From positions 1 through 20,737 of the forward strand of contig DASVSC010000024.1 in NCBI GenBank assembly GCA_036388295.1: a stretch of DNA of 20,737 bases, given 5' to 3'. A program made the translations under genes and the position numbers. The notes under the pieces are model-generated. The model worked only from the letters and a program-made list of their open reading frames with translations, was not told the origin of the DNA and made no database searches. Below are positions 8,477-17,295 of the stretch, one piece after another (the stretch's first letter is position 1; the number at the start of each line of letters is the position of its first letter). This stretch comes from RYN-431 sp036388295 (GTDB lineage: Bacteria; Planctomycetota; Phycisphaerae; Tepidisphaerales; Tepidisphaeraceae).

Positions 8477-8632
8477 ACCACGAAGAACGCGAAGGGCACG
8501 AAGATCAACCCGGCGACGACCGCCGTACCGGCAAATCAAGTTCTACTTGTGGCAGTAAGAAAGAATCGCATGGCTGATCGCGGCCGCCAATTTGATCTTC
8601 GTGTTCTTCGTGTTCTTCGTGTTCTTCGTGGT
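8477..8632. repeat. Second inverted pair of CACGAAG-type repeats
   Basis: The left arm (8477-8507, core ACCACGAAGAACGCGAAGG) and the right arm (8592-8632, CTTCGTGTT repeated in tandem) are inverted copies of the same family as 1705-1851, separated by an 84-base spacer. The right arm carries an additional nine-base unit, so the arms differ in length. The spacer sequence is unlike that of the first pair although its length is similar. The element fills nearly all of the 174 bases between the cyclophilin stop and the coiled-coil gene start. Confidence 0.85.
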
Positions 8633-8637
8633 TCGCA

Positions 8638-9558
8638 TCAATTCGCGGGCACGATGATCTTCTCGTAAGGGTTATCGCCCGGCGTGACCGGCTTTACCGT
8701 CAGCTTTTTGATCAGCGGCGGCGTGATCGGCCGGTCGCCGCGGCCGGTGGGGACGCTGGCGAGTTTGAGCATCGTGTCGTCGCCGCCGACCACGCGGCCG
8801 AAGACGGTGTACTTGCCGTCGAGGGCTTTCGTGCGGGCGTAGTCGAGGCAGATGAAGAATTGGCTGCTGGCGCTGTTGGCGGCGACAGGGCCGGGCGGGC
8901 TGCCGCGTTGTTCGCCCTCGTCGCCCTGGCGGGCCATGGAGAGCGTGCCGCGGGTGTGGGGGCGGCGGTTGAACTCCGGATTGATGGTGTAGCCCGGGCC
9001 GCCGGTGCCGGCGCGGCTGTCGTCGAGGCTGAGCGGGTCGCCGGCCTGCAGGACGAAGTCGCGGATAATGCGGTGGAACGCGATGCCGTCGAAATAGCCT
9101 TCATCGGCCAAGCGCAGGAAGTTGCCGACGGTGTTGGGGGCGACGTCGTAGTAAAATGCCAGCGTCATCGAACCCTGATCGGTTTCCATCACGGCGTAGC
9201 GCAGCGGCTCGACGCGATACACCAAGGTTCCCGCCGGTCCACCGGGGCGCTTGTCGACACGTGCTTGCACCACCAGCGGCGTCCCGACGAACGGCTTGGA
9301 CCCGTCGACCGGCACGGCCGACAGCACGTAGCAGCCGCCGGGCAATCCCGGGTAAAGCTGCGCCAGATCGACCTGCTTCGGCGACTCCACTTTCGCGTCG
9401 ACTTTCGCATCGATAACGCGGCCGGTGAAGTCGGTCAGCACCAGTGTCACCGCCTGCTCGGCCTTGACGTCAATCGGCATCGGCTGGCCGGGGGCGAACC
9501 AGAGCTTGCCTGGAATGAGCACGGAGAAGAGGAACAGCGTTGAAATCAGCGGGGACAT
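8638..9558 (-). CDS. Cyclophilin-type peptidyl-prolyl isomerase, exported
   Basis: 306 residues. It catalyses cis-trans isomerisation of proline peptide bonds. The N-terminus (MSPLISTLFLFSVLIPG) is hydrophobic and looks like a signal peptide, so it probably acts outside the cytoplasm as a folding helper. Residues about 25-120 form an extra beta-rich domain that I cannot name; the cyclophilin domain runs from about 121 to the end. Active-site landmarks are FHRIIRDFVLQAGDP (Arg163, Phe168, Gln171), SMARQGDEG, SSQFFICLD and LDGKYTVFGRV. Ala245 stands where human cyclophilin A has the Trp that binds cyclosporin, as is common in bacteria. A loop of roughly ten extra residues lies between SMAR and SSQFF. 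GGAG five bases before the ATG is a plausible ribosome binding site. It is downstream of the DUF255 gene on the same strand. Confidence 0.92.
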   Translation of the reverse strand: MSPLISTLFLFSVLIPGKLWFAPGQPMPIDVKAEQAVTLVLTDFTGRVIDAKVDAKVESPKQVDLAQLYPGLPGGCYVLSAVPVDGSKPFVGTPLVVQARVDKRPGGPAGTLVYRVEPLRYAVMETDQGSMTLAFYYDVAPNTVGNFLRLADEGYFDGIAFHRIIRDFVLQAGDPLSLDDSRAGTGGPGYTINPEFNRRPHTRGTLSMARQGDEGEQRGSPPGPVAANSASSQFFICLDYARTKALDGKYTVFGRVVGGDDTMLKLASVPTGRGDRPITPPLIKKLTVKPVTPGDNPYEKIIVPAN

Positions 9559-9572
9559 GGGGGCTCCAAGAA

Positions 9573-9655
9573 GCTAGTGGCTAGTGGCTAGTGGCTAAGA
9601 CGATACGCCGCGTCGGTATCTTCAGCAATTAGCTACTAGCCACCAGCTACTAGCC
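9573..9655. repeat. Inverted pair of CTAGTGG heptamer arrays
   Basis: Three tandem CTAGTGG units start at 9574, and a degenerate inverted copy (CTACTAGCCACCAGCTAC and on) lies at 9633-9655. They fill the space between the DUF255 stop and the cyclophilin start. A third, direct copy is at 13097-13119. Confidence 0.8.
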
Positions 9656-9658
9656 CTC

Positions 9659-11842
<2,184 letters not shown>

Positions 11843-11848
11843 GTTCCC

Positions 11849-11854
11849 ATAGTA
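11849..11854 (-). promoter_or_regulatory. Candidate -10 box of the DUF255 gene
   Basis: TACTAT on the minus strand, then six bases (GGGAAC) and the GTG at 11842. The distance predicts transcription starting on the start codon itself. No clear -35 box was found. Confidence 0.4.
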
Positions 11855-11969
11855 GTCGAAGAAGTTGGGAGAAATGTAACGACCGTGCCGTTGCAAACCC
11901 GGGCCGGGCCGGGCAACGTATGCGCGGCCGGCCGGGGAGCCGGCGTTATTCACCTTCGGGAGGAACACC

Positions 11970-13085
11970 ATGAATCTGCGTCCGCTTTGCCTGGTTCTCG
12001 TACTGGCCGCCGCGACGAACGTCGCCCGCGCCCAGGACACCAACCTGATCACCGAACCCAACGTCATCAACGGCACGATCAACATCGACTTCGGCACTCG
12101 AACCAACCTCGACACCAGCGGCGATTTGAAAAAGGACTCGCCCGCCCTCGGCGCGAAGGACACCTATAAGGTGAACCTGAGCGTGGCCAAGCGGCACGAA
12201 TACACCGGCGAGGTCACGCGCCAGCCGAAGCTCTACAGCAGCATCCTCGGCCGCACCAAGCAGGACGGCCGCTTGTACTACAACCTCAATATCAGCGTGC
12301 TGAACCCGGCGAACCTGAGCCAGAAGAAGCCGGTCGGCAAGTGGGTCGGCGAAGTGCCGCTCGATACCGCCAGCGGCGCCTACGACCTCTCCGGCGGCCG
12401 CGCCAATGACAGCCAGCTGCGCGTCGCCATCGACACCGCCGGCACCATGCAGGCTTTCACCGACCCGTTCGGCGGCAAGCTGATCGGCAAGGCCGAGAAG
12501 AAGGAAAACCTCGGCGCTAAACTCTACACCCGCGTCATCGGCGGCAAGGAAGTGAAAATCGAGGTCAAGAAAGCCGACCCGATGAGCTTCCAGGGCGTCG
12601 AACTGGCCAAAGGCCCGGTCAGCCTCTACCCGCGCACGATCGTGAATGGCCGGCTCGATTTCGACTACGAAACCAGCAATTACCTCACCGACGGCATCAC
12701 CTTCAGCTACAACGTCGACGGCAAGGAAATCAACGACAAAGTCACCGGCAGCATCAAGTGGGTCGAGGACGCCGGCTACAAGACCAACGGCAAAGGGTAT
12801 TACGACTTCAACCTGCGCTTCAACGAAGACAAGAACAAGCCCGCCCAGGGCGAGGCCGCCGCGTTCGCCGGCCAGAGCGACGAGGCCGCGTTCTTCAGCG
12901 TCGACGAAGCCCTGCCGTGCCTCACCGGCACGATCGAATACATCGACACCTTCGTCCCCGGCACCGAAAACGTGTCGGCCAGTAAGGTCACGTACAAGCT
13001 CAACTCCAATAAGCTCACGCGTCAGCAGATCGTGAACTTCTTCAAGCTGTGGATGATCGCCATCGGACCGACGAACGACGACTGA
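11970..13085 (+). CDS. Secreted protein of unknown function with internal duplication
   Basis: 371 residues, with a clear signal peptide (MNLRPLCLVLVLAAATNVARA, cleavage about 21/22). The ATG at 11970 follows a strong ribosome binding site, GGGAGGA, about six bases upstream, one of the few good ones in the window. The mature protein is beta-strand-rich and contains two similar units, about 31-110 and 223-285. Both start with a V/I-N-G strand (VINGTINIDF; IVNGRLDFDY), continue with alternating strands and a TGEV/TGSI turn, and end with a YY-NLNISV/YYDFNLRF strand. The linker is Lys- and Gly-rich. Only one cysteine is in the mature part. No family was recognised. It is divergent from the DUF255 gene (127-base gap) and upstream of rtcB on the same strand, but a terminator-like hairpin separates it from rtcB. 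Confidence 0.88.
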   Translation: MNLRPLCLVLVLAAATNVARAQDTNLITEPNVINGTINIDFGTRTNLDTSGDLKKDSPALGAKDTYKVNLSVAKRHEYTGEVTRQPKLYSSILGRTKQDGRLYYNLNISVLNPANLSQKKPVGKWVGEVPLDTASGAYDLSGGRANDSQLRVAIDTAGTMQAFTDPFGGKLIGKAEKKENLGAKLYTRVIGGKEVKIEVKKADPMSFQGVELAKGPVSLYPRTIVNGRLDFDYETSNYLTDGITFSYNVDGKEINDKVTGSIKWVEDAGYKTNGKGYYDFNLRFNEDKNKPAQGEAAAFAGQSDEAAFFSVDEALPCLTGTIEYIDTFVPGTENVSASKVTYKLNSNKLTRQQIVNFFKLWMIAIGPTNDD

Positions 13086-13096
13086 TCGGCTGGCTG

Positions 13097-13119
13097 CTAG
13101 TGGCTAGTGGCTAGTGGCT
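13097..13119 (+). repeat. CTAGTGG heptamer array, single copy
   Basis: Three tandem CTAGTGG units plus CT, 11 bases after the stop of the secreted protein gene. It matches the array at 9574-9597 closely. Confidence 0.8.
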
Positions 13120-13129
13120 GAAAAAGAAG

Positions 13130-13170
13130 ACGCCGCGGACGAAGGAAACTCCGTCCGCGGCGTTCTTGTT
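13130..13170 (+). terminator. Intrinsic terminator of the secreted protein gene
   Basis: A 12-bp perfect stem (A13130 with T13163; CGCCGCGGACG at 13131-13141 with its complement at 13152-13162) and a ten-base loop, followed by the T-rich run TTCTTGTT. It lies 44 bases after the stop codon. Confidence 0.75.
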
Positions 13171-13211
13171 CCCTCTCCCGTGTACCCACGGGAGAGGGAA
13201 CAAGAACGCCG
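13158..13211. repeat. Perfect 25-bp inverted repeat before rtcB (CCCTCTCCCG family)
   Basis: The arms 13158-13182 and 13187-13211 are exact reverse complements with a four-base loop TACC. The core CCCTCTCCCGTG is shared with other copies in this window; here the match extends outward through GGCGTTCTTGTT. The left arm overlaps the right side and T tract of the preceding terminator, and the right arm ends four bases before the candidate rtcB -10 box. Confidence 0.9.
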
Positions 13212-13215
13212 GCCC

Positions 13216-13221
13216 TATCAT
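13216..13221 (+). promoter_or_regulatory. Candidate -10 box of rtcB
   Basis: TATCAT, followed by nine bases and the ATG at 13231. It would give a mRNA with a leader of about two or three bases. Confidence 0.4.
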
Positions 13222-13230
13222 CCCGTTGCC

Positions 13231-14430
13231 ATGACCGAAACACACGACCCGCAAAGTGGCGGCAACCGCCCCGTTCCCTATCACGTCTACGGCGAGGGCC
13301 TGGAGGCCGGCGCGCTGCAGCAGATGGAAAACGCCGCGCGCCTGCCGGTGGCGGTGCGTGGGGCGCTCATGCCCGACGCGCACCAGGGTTACGGCCTGCC
13401 GATCGGCGGCGTGCTGGCGACCCAGAACGCGGTGATTCCGTACGCCGTCGGCGTTGACATCGCCTGCCGAATGAAGCTCAGCGTCCTGGACATCCCGGCG
13501 GATCGGCTCAAGGCGATGCACGAACCGCTGGTGCGGGCGCTGAAGCGGGAAACTGTTTTCGGCACCGGGGCCGAGCACAAGAAGCCGCTGCAGCACGACG
13601 TGCTGGACGAGGACTGGAACGTCTCGCCCGTCACGCGCAAGTTCTTCGGCAAGGCCCGCGCCCAACTCGGCACCAGCGGCAGCGGCAATCACTTCGCCGA
13701 GTTCGGCCTGCTCACCCTCGACAAGTCCGACATGGGCCTGGCGGCCGGCACGTACCTCGCCCTGCTCAGCCACAGCGGCTCGCGCGGCACCGGCGCGCAG
13801 GTGGCGGACTACTACAGCAAACTCGCGATGAGCCTGCACCCCGAGCTATCGAAAGAGCAGAAGTTCCTCGCCTGGCTCGACATGGATTCCGAAGCCGGCC
13901 AGGAATATTGGGCCGCGATGACGCTGATGGGCCATTACGCCTCGGCCAACCACGCGATGATTCACAAGCGGATCACGCAGGCCTTGGGCGCGCAAGTGAT
14001 TGCGGGCGTAGAAAATCACCACAACTACGCCTGGAAGGAAAAGCACGACGGGCGCGAGCTCATCGTCCACCGCAAGGGCGCGACGCCCGCGGGCCGTGGC
14101 GTGCTCGGCATGATCCCCGGCAGCATGGCCGCCCCCGGCTTCGTCGTCCGCGGCCGCGGCGTCGACGCCAGCCTGAATAGCGCCAGCCACGGCGCGGGCC
14201 GACGCATGAGTCGCACGCAGGCCAAGAACACGTTCCGGTGGAACCAGTTCAAAACGCGCTTCGAAGACCTCGGCATCACCCTGCTATCGGCCGGCATCGA
14301 CGAGGCGCCGGACGCGTACAAGGACATTCACCAGGTGATGGACCAGCAGAGAGAACTGGTGGATGTCGTCGCCCGTTTCGACCCGAAAATCGTCAAAATG
14401 GCCGACGCCGGCGAGCGGCCGGAGGATTGA
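13231..14430 (+). CDS. rtcB: RNA-splicing ligase RtcB
   Basis: 399 residues. RtcB joins RNA 2',3'-cyclic phosphate (or 3'-phosphate) ends to 5'-OH ends using Mn2+ and GTP through an RNA-guanylate mechanism; it acts in RNA repair or tRNA healing in the cytoplasm. The catalytic set is complete: Asp76 and Cys79 in GVDIACRM, Asn153-His154 in SGSGNHFAEFG, His181 in LSHSGSRG, the ENHHN histidines 263/264, VHRKGAT (His280), and the guanylylated histidine of SASHGAGR (His320). It is at the short end of the bacterial family. The ATG at 13231 was chosen because an upstream in-frame ATG at 13114 would translate the repeat and hairpin region. No rtcA or rtcR neighbour is seen. The final stop is 70 bases from the convergent mrp stop. 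Confidence 0.95.
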   Translation: MTETHDPQSGGNRPVPYHVYGEGLEAGALQQMENAARLPVAVRGALMPDAHQGYGLPIGGVLATQNAVIPYAVGVDIACRMKLSVLDIPADRLKAMHEPLVRALKRETVFGTGAEHKKPLQHDVLDEDWNVSPVTRKFFGKARAQLGTSGSGNHFAEFGLLTLDKSDMGLAAGTYLALLSHSGSRGTGAQVADYYSKLAMSLHPELSKEQKFLAWLDMDSEAGQEYWAAMTLMGHYASANHAMIHKRITQALGAQVIAGVENHHNYAWKEKHDGRELIVHRKGATPAGRGVLGMIPGSMAAPGFVVRGRGVDASLNSASHGAGRRMSRTQAKNTFRWNQFKTRFEDLGITLLSAGIDEAPDAYKDIHQVMDQQRELVDVVARFDPKIVKMADAGERPED

Positions 14431-14451
14431 ATTGAAAGGCCGCAATCCGGT

Positions 14452-14481
14452 CCCCTCTCCCGTGTATTCACGGGAGAGGGG
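14452..14481. terminator. Bidirectional hairpin between rtcB and mrp
   Basis: A 13-bp perfect stem (14452-14464 with 14469-14481, CCCCTCTCCCGTG and complement) with loop TATT, another CCCTCTCCCG family copy. It lies between two convergent stops (14430 and 14501), so it could terminate both transcripts, although no long T tract follows on either side. Confidence 0.65.
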
Positions 14482-14500
14482 GAACCAGAGGCTTTCGTTA

Positions 14501-15550
14501 TCAAATCACTTCCAATGTCGGCGTCGGTTGAAGATTTCGGCGGTCGACGGCCTCGACCAAGCCGTCGATGATGCCTTCGAGGGACGCCTTCAGCGTCGCG
14601 TCGCCTTCGTAATTCGCGTGCGGCCGGCCGCTGTCGCTGTTTTCACGCAGGGCGGCGTACAACTCTAATCGCCCCAGGAACGGCAGGCCGAGGTCGCCCG
14701 CCATGCGCTCCGTGCCACCGCGGCCGAAGATGTCGCCGGCCATGTTTTCGACCATGCCGAGGATCGGCGCGCCGAGTTGCTGGAACATCTTGATCGCGCG
14801 GATCGCGTCGTCGAGCGCCACCTGCTGCGGCGTCGCGACAATGACCGCGCCGGTGATGCCTAGCAACTGGCAGAGCGTCAGCGGCACGTCGCCGGTGCCG
14901 GGCGGCAAGTCAACGATCAGGTAATCCAATTCCGGCCAAGCCGTGTTGTCGACCAATAGCTGCTTGAACGCGCCGTGCGCCATCGGCCCGCGCCAGATCA
15001 GGGGTTTGTCGGACTCGACCAGGCTGCCGATGGTGACGGCGTGAATGCCGTGCACGTGGTGCGGGAGGATTTTGTTCGCCTGCGCGGTCGGCACTGCGCC
15101 GCGGATGCCCAGCAGCGTCGGCACGCTGGGGCCGTAGATGTCGCCGTCCATCAGGCCGACGCGAAAGCCGCGGCGCTGCAAACCGACGGCGACGTTCACC
15201 GCCACCGTGCTCTTGCCGACGCCCCCCTTGCCCGCGCCGACGGCCACCACGTTCTTCACCTGCGGCAGATTCTTCTGCGCCGCACCCGCCGCAGCGACTG
15301 CGGCCGGCCGGGGCTTGACGAACTTAATTTCCACCCGCGCCGCGCCCGCCTGGCTGATGGCCTGCCGGCTGGCGCGTTCGATCGCTTCGTGATGAATCAT
15401 CGCGGCGGCCGGCACGTCCAGCGTCACCGTCACGTCCTTGTCCGCCAGCGCGACGTCCTTCACCCAGTTCAGCGTCACGATGTCTTTGTGCAGTTCCGGG
15501 TCGACCACACGGCCGAGGGCTTCGGTCACGGTTTGGCGGGAGAAAGTCAT
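14501..15550 (-). CDS. mrp: Mrp/ApbC/NBP35-type P-loop ATPase
   Basis: 349 residues. Mrp proteins are cytoplasmic iron-sulfur cluster carriers. Residues about 1-80 form a MIP18/DUF59-like domain (VVDPELHKDIVTLNWVKDV). The ATPase domain has the deviant Walker A GKGGVGKST (107-115), MDGDIYGPSVPTLLG, and IVDLPPGTGDVPLTLCQ. The start at 15550 fits the family and has TATACT seven bases upstream; a frame to 15634 reads through non-coding sequence. The CxxC motif normally found after ENMS is missing: the protein goes straight from ENMAGD to IFGRGG (268-279). Cys227 is the only cysteine. CxxC-less Mrp homologues are known in other bacteria, so cluster transfer by this copy is uncertain. It is divergent from the cardiolipin synthase gene. 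Confidence 0.93.
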   Translation of the reverse strand: MTFSRQTVTEALGRVVDPELHKDIVTLNWVKDVALADKDVTVTLDVPAAAMIHHEAIERASRQAISQAGAARVEIKFVKPRPAAVAAAGAAQKNLPQVKNVVAVGAGKGGVGKSTVAVNVAVGLQRRGFRVGLMDGDIYGPSVPTLLGIRGAVPTAQANKILPHHVHGIHAVTIGSLVESDKPLIWRGPMAHGAFKQLLVDNTAWPELDYLIVDLPPGTGDVPLTLCQLLGITGAVIVATPQQVALDDAIRAIKMFQQLGAPILGMVENMAGDIFGRGGTERMAGDLGLPFLGRLELYAALRENSDSGRPHANYEGDATLKASLEGIIDGLVEAVDRRNLQPTPTLEVI

Positions 15551-15557
15551 GGTCGTG

Positions 15558-15563
15558 AGTATA
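15558..15563 (-). promoter_or_regulatory. Candidate -10 box of mrp
   Basis: TATACT, close to the bacterial consensus TATAAT, then seven bases (CACGACC) and the ATG at 15550. It predicts a leaderless mRNA and is the clearest example of the pattern in this window. Confidence 0.5.
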
Positions 15564-15631
15564 GGGGCTGCGTGGCTTCTGTTCCCCACCCCGGATACGT
15601 CGGGAGCGCAGGGTCGCGCGTGCACCGAGGC

Positions 15632-15653
15632 CATGGCCGCTTAAGCGGCCATG
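15632..15653. repeat. Perfect 22-bp palindrome in the mrp/cls divergent region
   Basis: CATGGCCGCTT at 15632-15642 is followed directly by its exact reverse complement, with no spacer. It lies 82 bases before the mrp start and about 106 bases before the proposed cls start, so it could be a shared operator, or a copy of a dispersed repeat. Confidence 0.8.
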
Positions 15654-15742
15654 CCGGACGGACAGTCGCTTGCGGGATCGACACGATGAAGTGGAAAGTG
15701 CGCTAATGCAATGGAGCGGTGACGCCCTGCTCGCTTTCGCCC

Positions 15743-15748
15743 TATCAT
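15743..15748 (+). promoter_or_regulatory. Candidate -10 box of the cardiolipin synthase gene
   Basis: TATCAT, 11 bases before the ATG at 15760, with GTGACG 18 bases upstream as a possible -35 box (15719-15724). Confidence 0.35.
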
Positions 15749-15759
15749 TCCGACCACGC

Positions 15760-17106
15760 ATGAGCCAAGCCGGCGACCACCGACTCTTCAACCGCACGTC
15801 CGGCCCGCACCCACGCGGGCCGCGCCGCCTGCTGCGGAAGCTGCTGCGGCGCAACGACGTCGGCCTGAACCTGGGGCCGGAGGTGTCCGACGACGGCTGG
15901 GAGCCGCCGCACGACGTGCGCCTGGCCGACGGCAGCACGGTGCGGCTGCTCAAGGACGGCGAGGCGCTGAAAGTCGCGCTCGACGCGATCAAGTCGGCCA
16001 AAACGCGCGTCTGCTTCGAGTTCTACACCTGGGCCAACGACGCCACCGGCCGCGCCTTCGCCGACGCGCTGATGGAACGGGCCCGCGCCGGCGTGAAGGT
16101 CCATTGCATTTACGACAGCTTCGGCACACTCGGCGGCAACGACCGCGTGATGTTCGACACCATGCGCCGCGCCGGCGTGCACGTGGCGGAGTTTCACCCG
16201 TTGCGGCCGTGGGAATGTGAGTTTTCCTGGCGGCCGTTCAACCGCGACCACCGCAAGCTGGTGATGGTCGACAACCACTTCGCCGCCGTCGGCGGGCTGA
16301 ACATCGCCGACGCGTACGCCGGCTCGTGGGTCGCGCGCAATGACCTCAAGCCGGTGCAGCTGTGGCGCGACACCGGCCTGTGCGTGGAAGGGCCGGCGGC
16401 GAAGATGTTTCTGGGCGCGTTCGCACGCACCTGGACGTACGTGCACAAAGGCGGCCGCATCGTGCGGGCGATGTACACGGGCGGCATCGCCGTGCCGCGT
16501 TCGCCCAAGGGCAGCCGCATCGGCACGGCCCGCAGCCGGCACGGGCACGCCGAATTGCTGCCGATCGACAGCATCGGCCTGATCGCCACCGTCCCCACCC
16601 TCGCCAGCCCGCTGCGGCCGATTTTGTACGGCCTGATCCGCGGCGCGCAGCGGCGCGTGCGCATGACCATGGCGTACTTCGCGCCGGACGACGAACTGAT
16701 CAAAGTCCTCTGCGAGGCGGCCGCCCGCGGCGTTAAAGTCGAATTGATGTTCGGCGCGAAAAGCGACCTGCCGCTGATGGTCACCGCCGCCCGTGCGTTT
16801 TACGAACGCTTGTTCACGCACGGCGTGGAGGTGTACGAGCGGCAGTTCGTGATCCTGCACGCCAAGACGATGCTGGTGGACGACGTGAGCGTCGTCGGGT
16901 CAACGAATCTGGATTACCGCAGCATCGAGTTCAACTGCGAAATCTCGGCCGTCGTGCGCAGCGTCGATTTCGCCCAGGAGTTGAACCGGCTGTTCGATCA
17001 CGACAAGAAGTACGCCAGACGAATCGAACAAAATGAATGGAAACGCCGCACGTGGCGGACGCGCCTGACGCAGTGGATCGTGATCCGCGTGCGACAGTTG
17101 CTGTGA
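15760..17106 (+). CDS. Cardiolipin synthase-like phospholipase D
   Basis: 448 residues from the ATG at 15760. Two complete HKD phospholipase D motifs are present: DHRKLVMVD (His164, Lys166, Asp171) followed by GGLNIAD, and LHAKTMLVD (His367, Lys369, Asp374) followed by GSTNLDYRS. The family joins phosphatidyl groups to make cardiolipin at the inner face of the membrane. The usual two N-terminal membrane helices of ClsA are absent, so it resembles ClsB-type enzymes; the basic N-terminus (RRLLRKLLRR) and the C-terminal TQWIVIRVRQLL may bind membrane. The start is uncertain: ATG 15706 has GGAAAG upstream and would add 18 residues, and TTG 15670 is also open. I favour 15760 for its TATCAT box. 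A hairpin follows the stop. Confidence 0.9.
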   Translation: MSQAGDHRLFNRTSGPHPRGPRRLLRKLLRRNDVGLNLGPEVSDDGWEPPHDVRLADGSTVRLLKDGEALKVALDAIKSAKTRVCFEFYTWANDATGRAFADALMERARAGVKVHCIYDSFGTLGGNDRVMFDTMRRAGVHVAEFHPLRPWECEFSWRPFNRDHRKLVMVDNHFAAVGGLNIADAYAGSWVARNDLKPVQLWRDTGLCVEGPAAKMFLGAFARTWTYVHKGGRIVRAMYTGGIAVPRSPKGSRIGTARSRHGHAELLPIDSIGLIATVPTLASPLRPILYGLIRGAQRRVRMTMAYFAPDDELIKVLCEAAARGVKVELMFGAKSDLPLMVTAARAFYERLFTHGVEVYERQFVILHAKTMLVDDVSVVGSTNLDYRSIEFNCEISAVVRSVDFAQELNRLFDHDKKYARRIEQNEWKRRTWRTRLTQWIVIRVRQLL

Positions 17107-17120
17107 AGTTGCGCCTTCGG

Positions 17121-17265
17121 CTCCCTCTCCCGGTATGGCCGGGAGAGGGCTGGGGTGAGGGCCGTGACGAGGCGAGTTGCGACGTCGGCCGAGATTGCGC
17201 TTCGAGAGAGTCTTCTGTCGTCGACCCTCACCCTAACCCCCTCCCGGCCATACCGGGAGAGGGGA
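17121..17265. repeat. Inverted pair of CCCTCTCCCGG hairpin repeats
   Basis: Two 40-base copies, 17121-17160 and 17226-17265, are reverse complements at 35 of 40 positions, with a 65-base spacer. Each holds its own hairpin: 17123-17133 with 17139-17149 (11 perfect pairs), and 17241-17247 with 17253-17259. Each also has a CCTCACCC-type tail. The pair fills the space between the convergent stops of cls (17106) and rbsK (17296), so it may end both transcripts. It has the layout of a REPIN. Confidence 0.85.
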
Positions 17266-17295
17266 CCAGATGCCGTTGCGCGACATGACGCGCGT

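Noticed and set aside
8598..8632. Tandem CTTCGTGTT units considered as a CRISPR-like array
   Set aside because: The units are contiguous nine-base repeats without spacers, and they form one arm of an inverted pair seen elsewhere in the window.
11889..11918. CGTTGC/GCAACG arms around a GGGCC tandem in the divergent region before the secreted protein gene
   Set aside because: Six-base arms in very GC-rich sequence are easily due to chance. I did not list it as an operator.
11843..12163. N-terminal extension of the DUF255 frame
   Set aside because: It would overlap the start of the divergent secreted protein gene and its ribosome site, and the family begins next to TNRLSQETSPYLLQH.
13114..13230. 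N-terminal extension of rtcB from an ATG at 13114
   Set aside because: It translates the heptamer tail, the terminator and the 25-bp inverted repeat. The residues do not match the RtcB family, which begins near the 13231 ATG.
13231..14430. The possibility that rtcB belongs to an RNA-repair or defence operon
   Set aside because: No rtcA, rtcR, prfH, toxin nuclease or other RNA-repair gene is adjacent. The neighbours are mrp and a secreted protein with its own terminator.
15745..16860. A 371-codon minus-strand frame inside the cardiolipin synthase gene
   Set aside because: Both HKD motifs are on the plus strand. The reverse frame is His/Ala/Arg-rich without recognisable domains.
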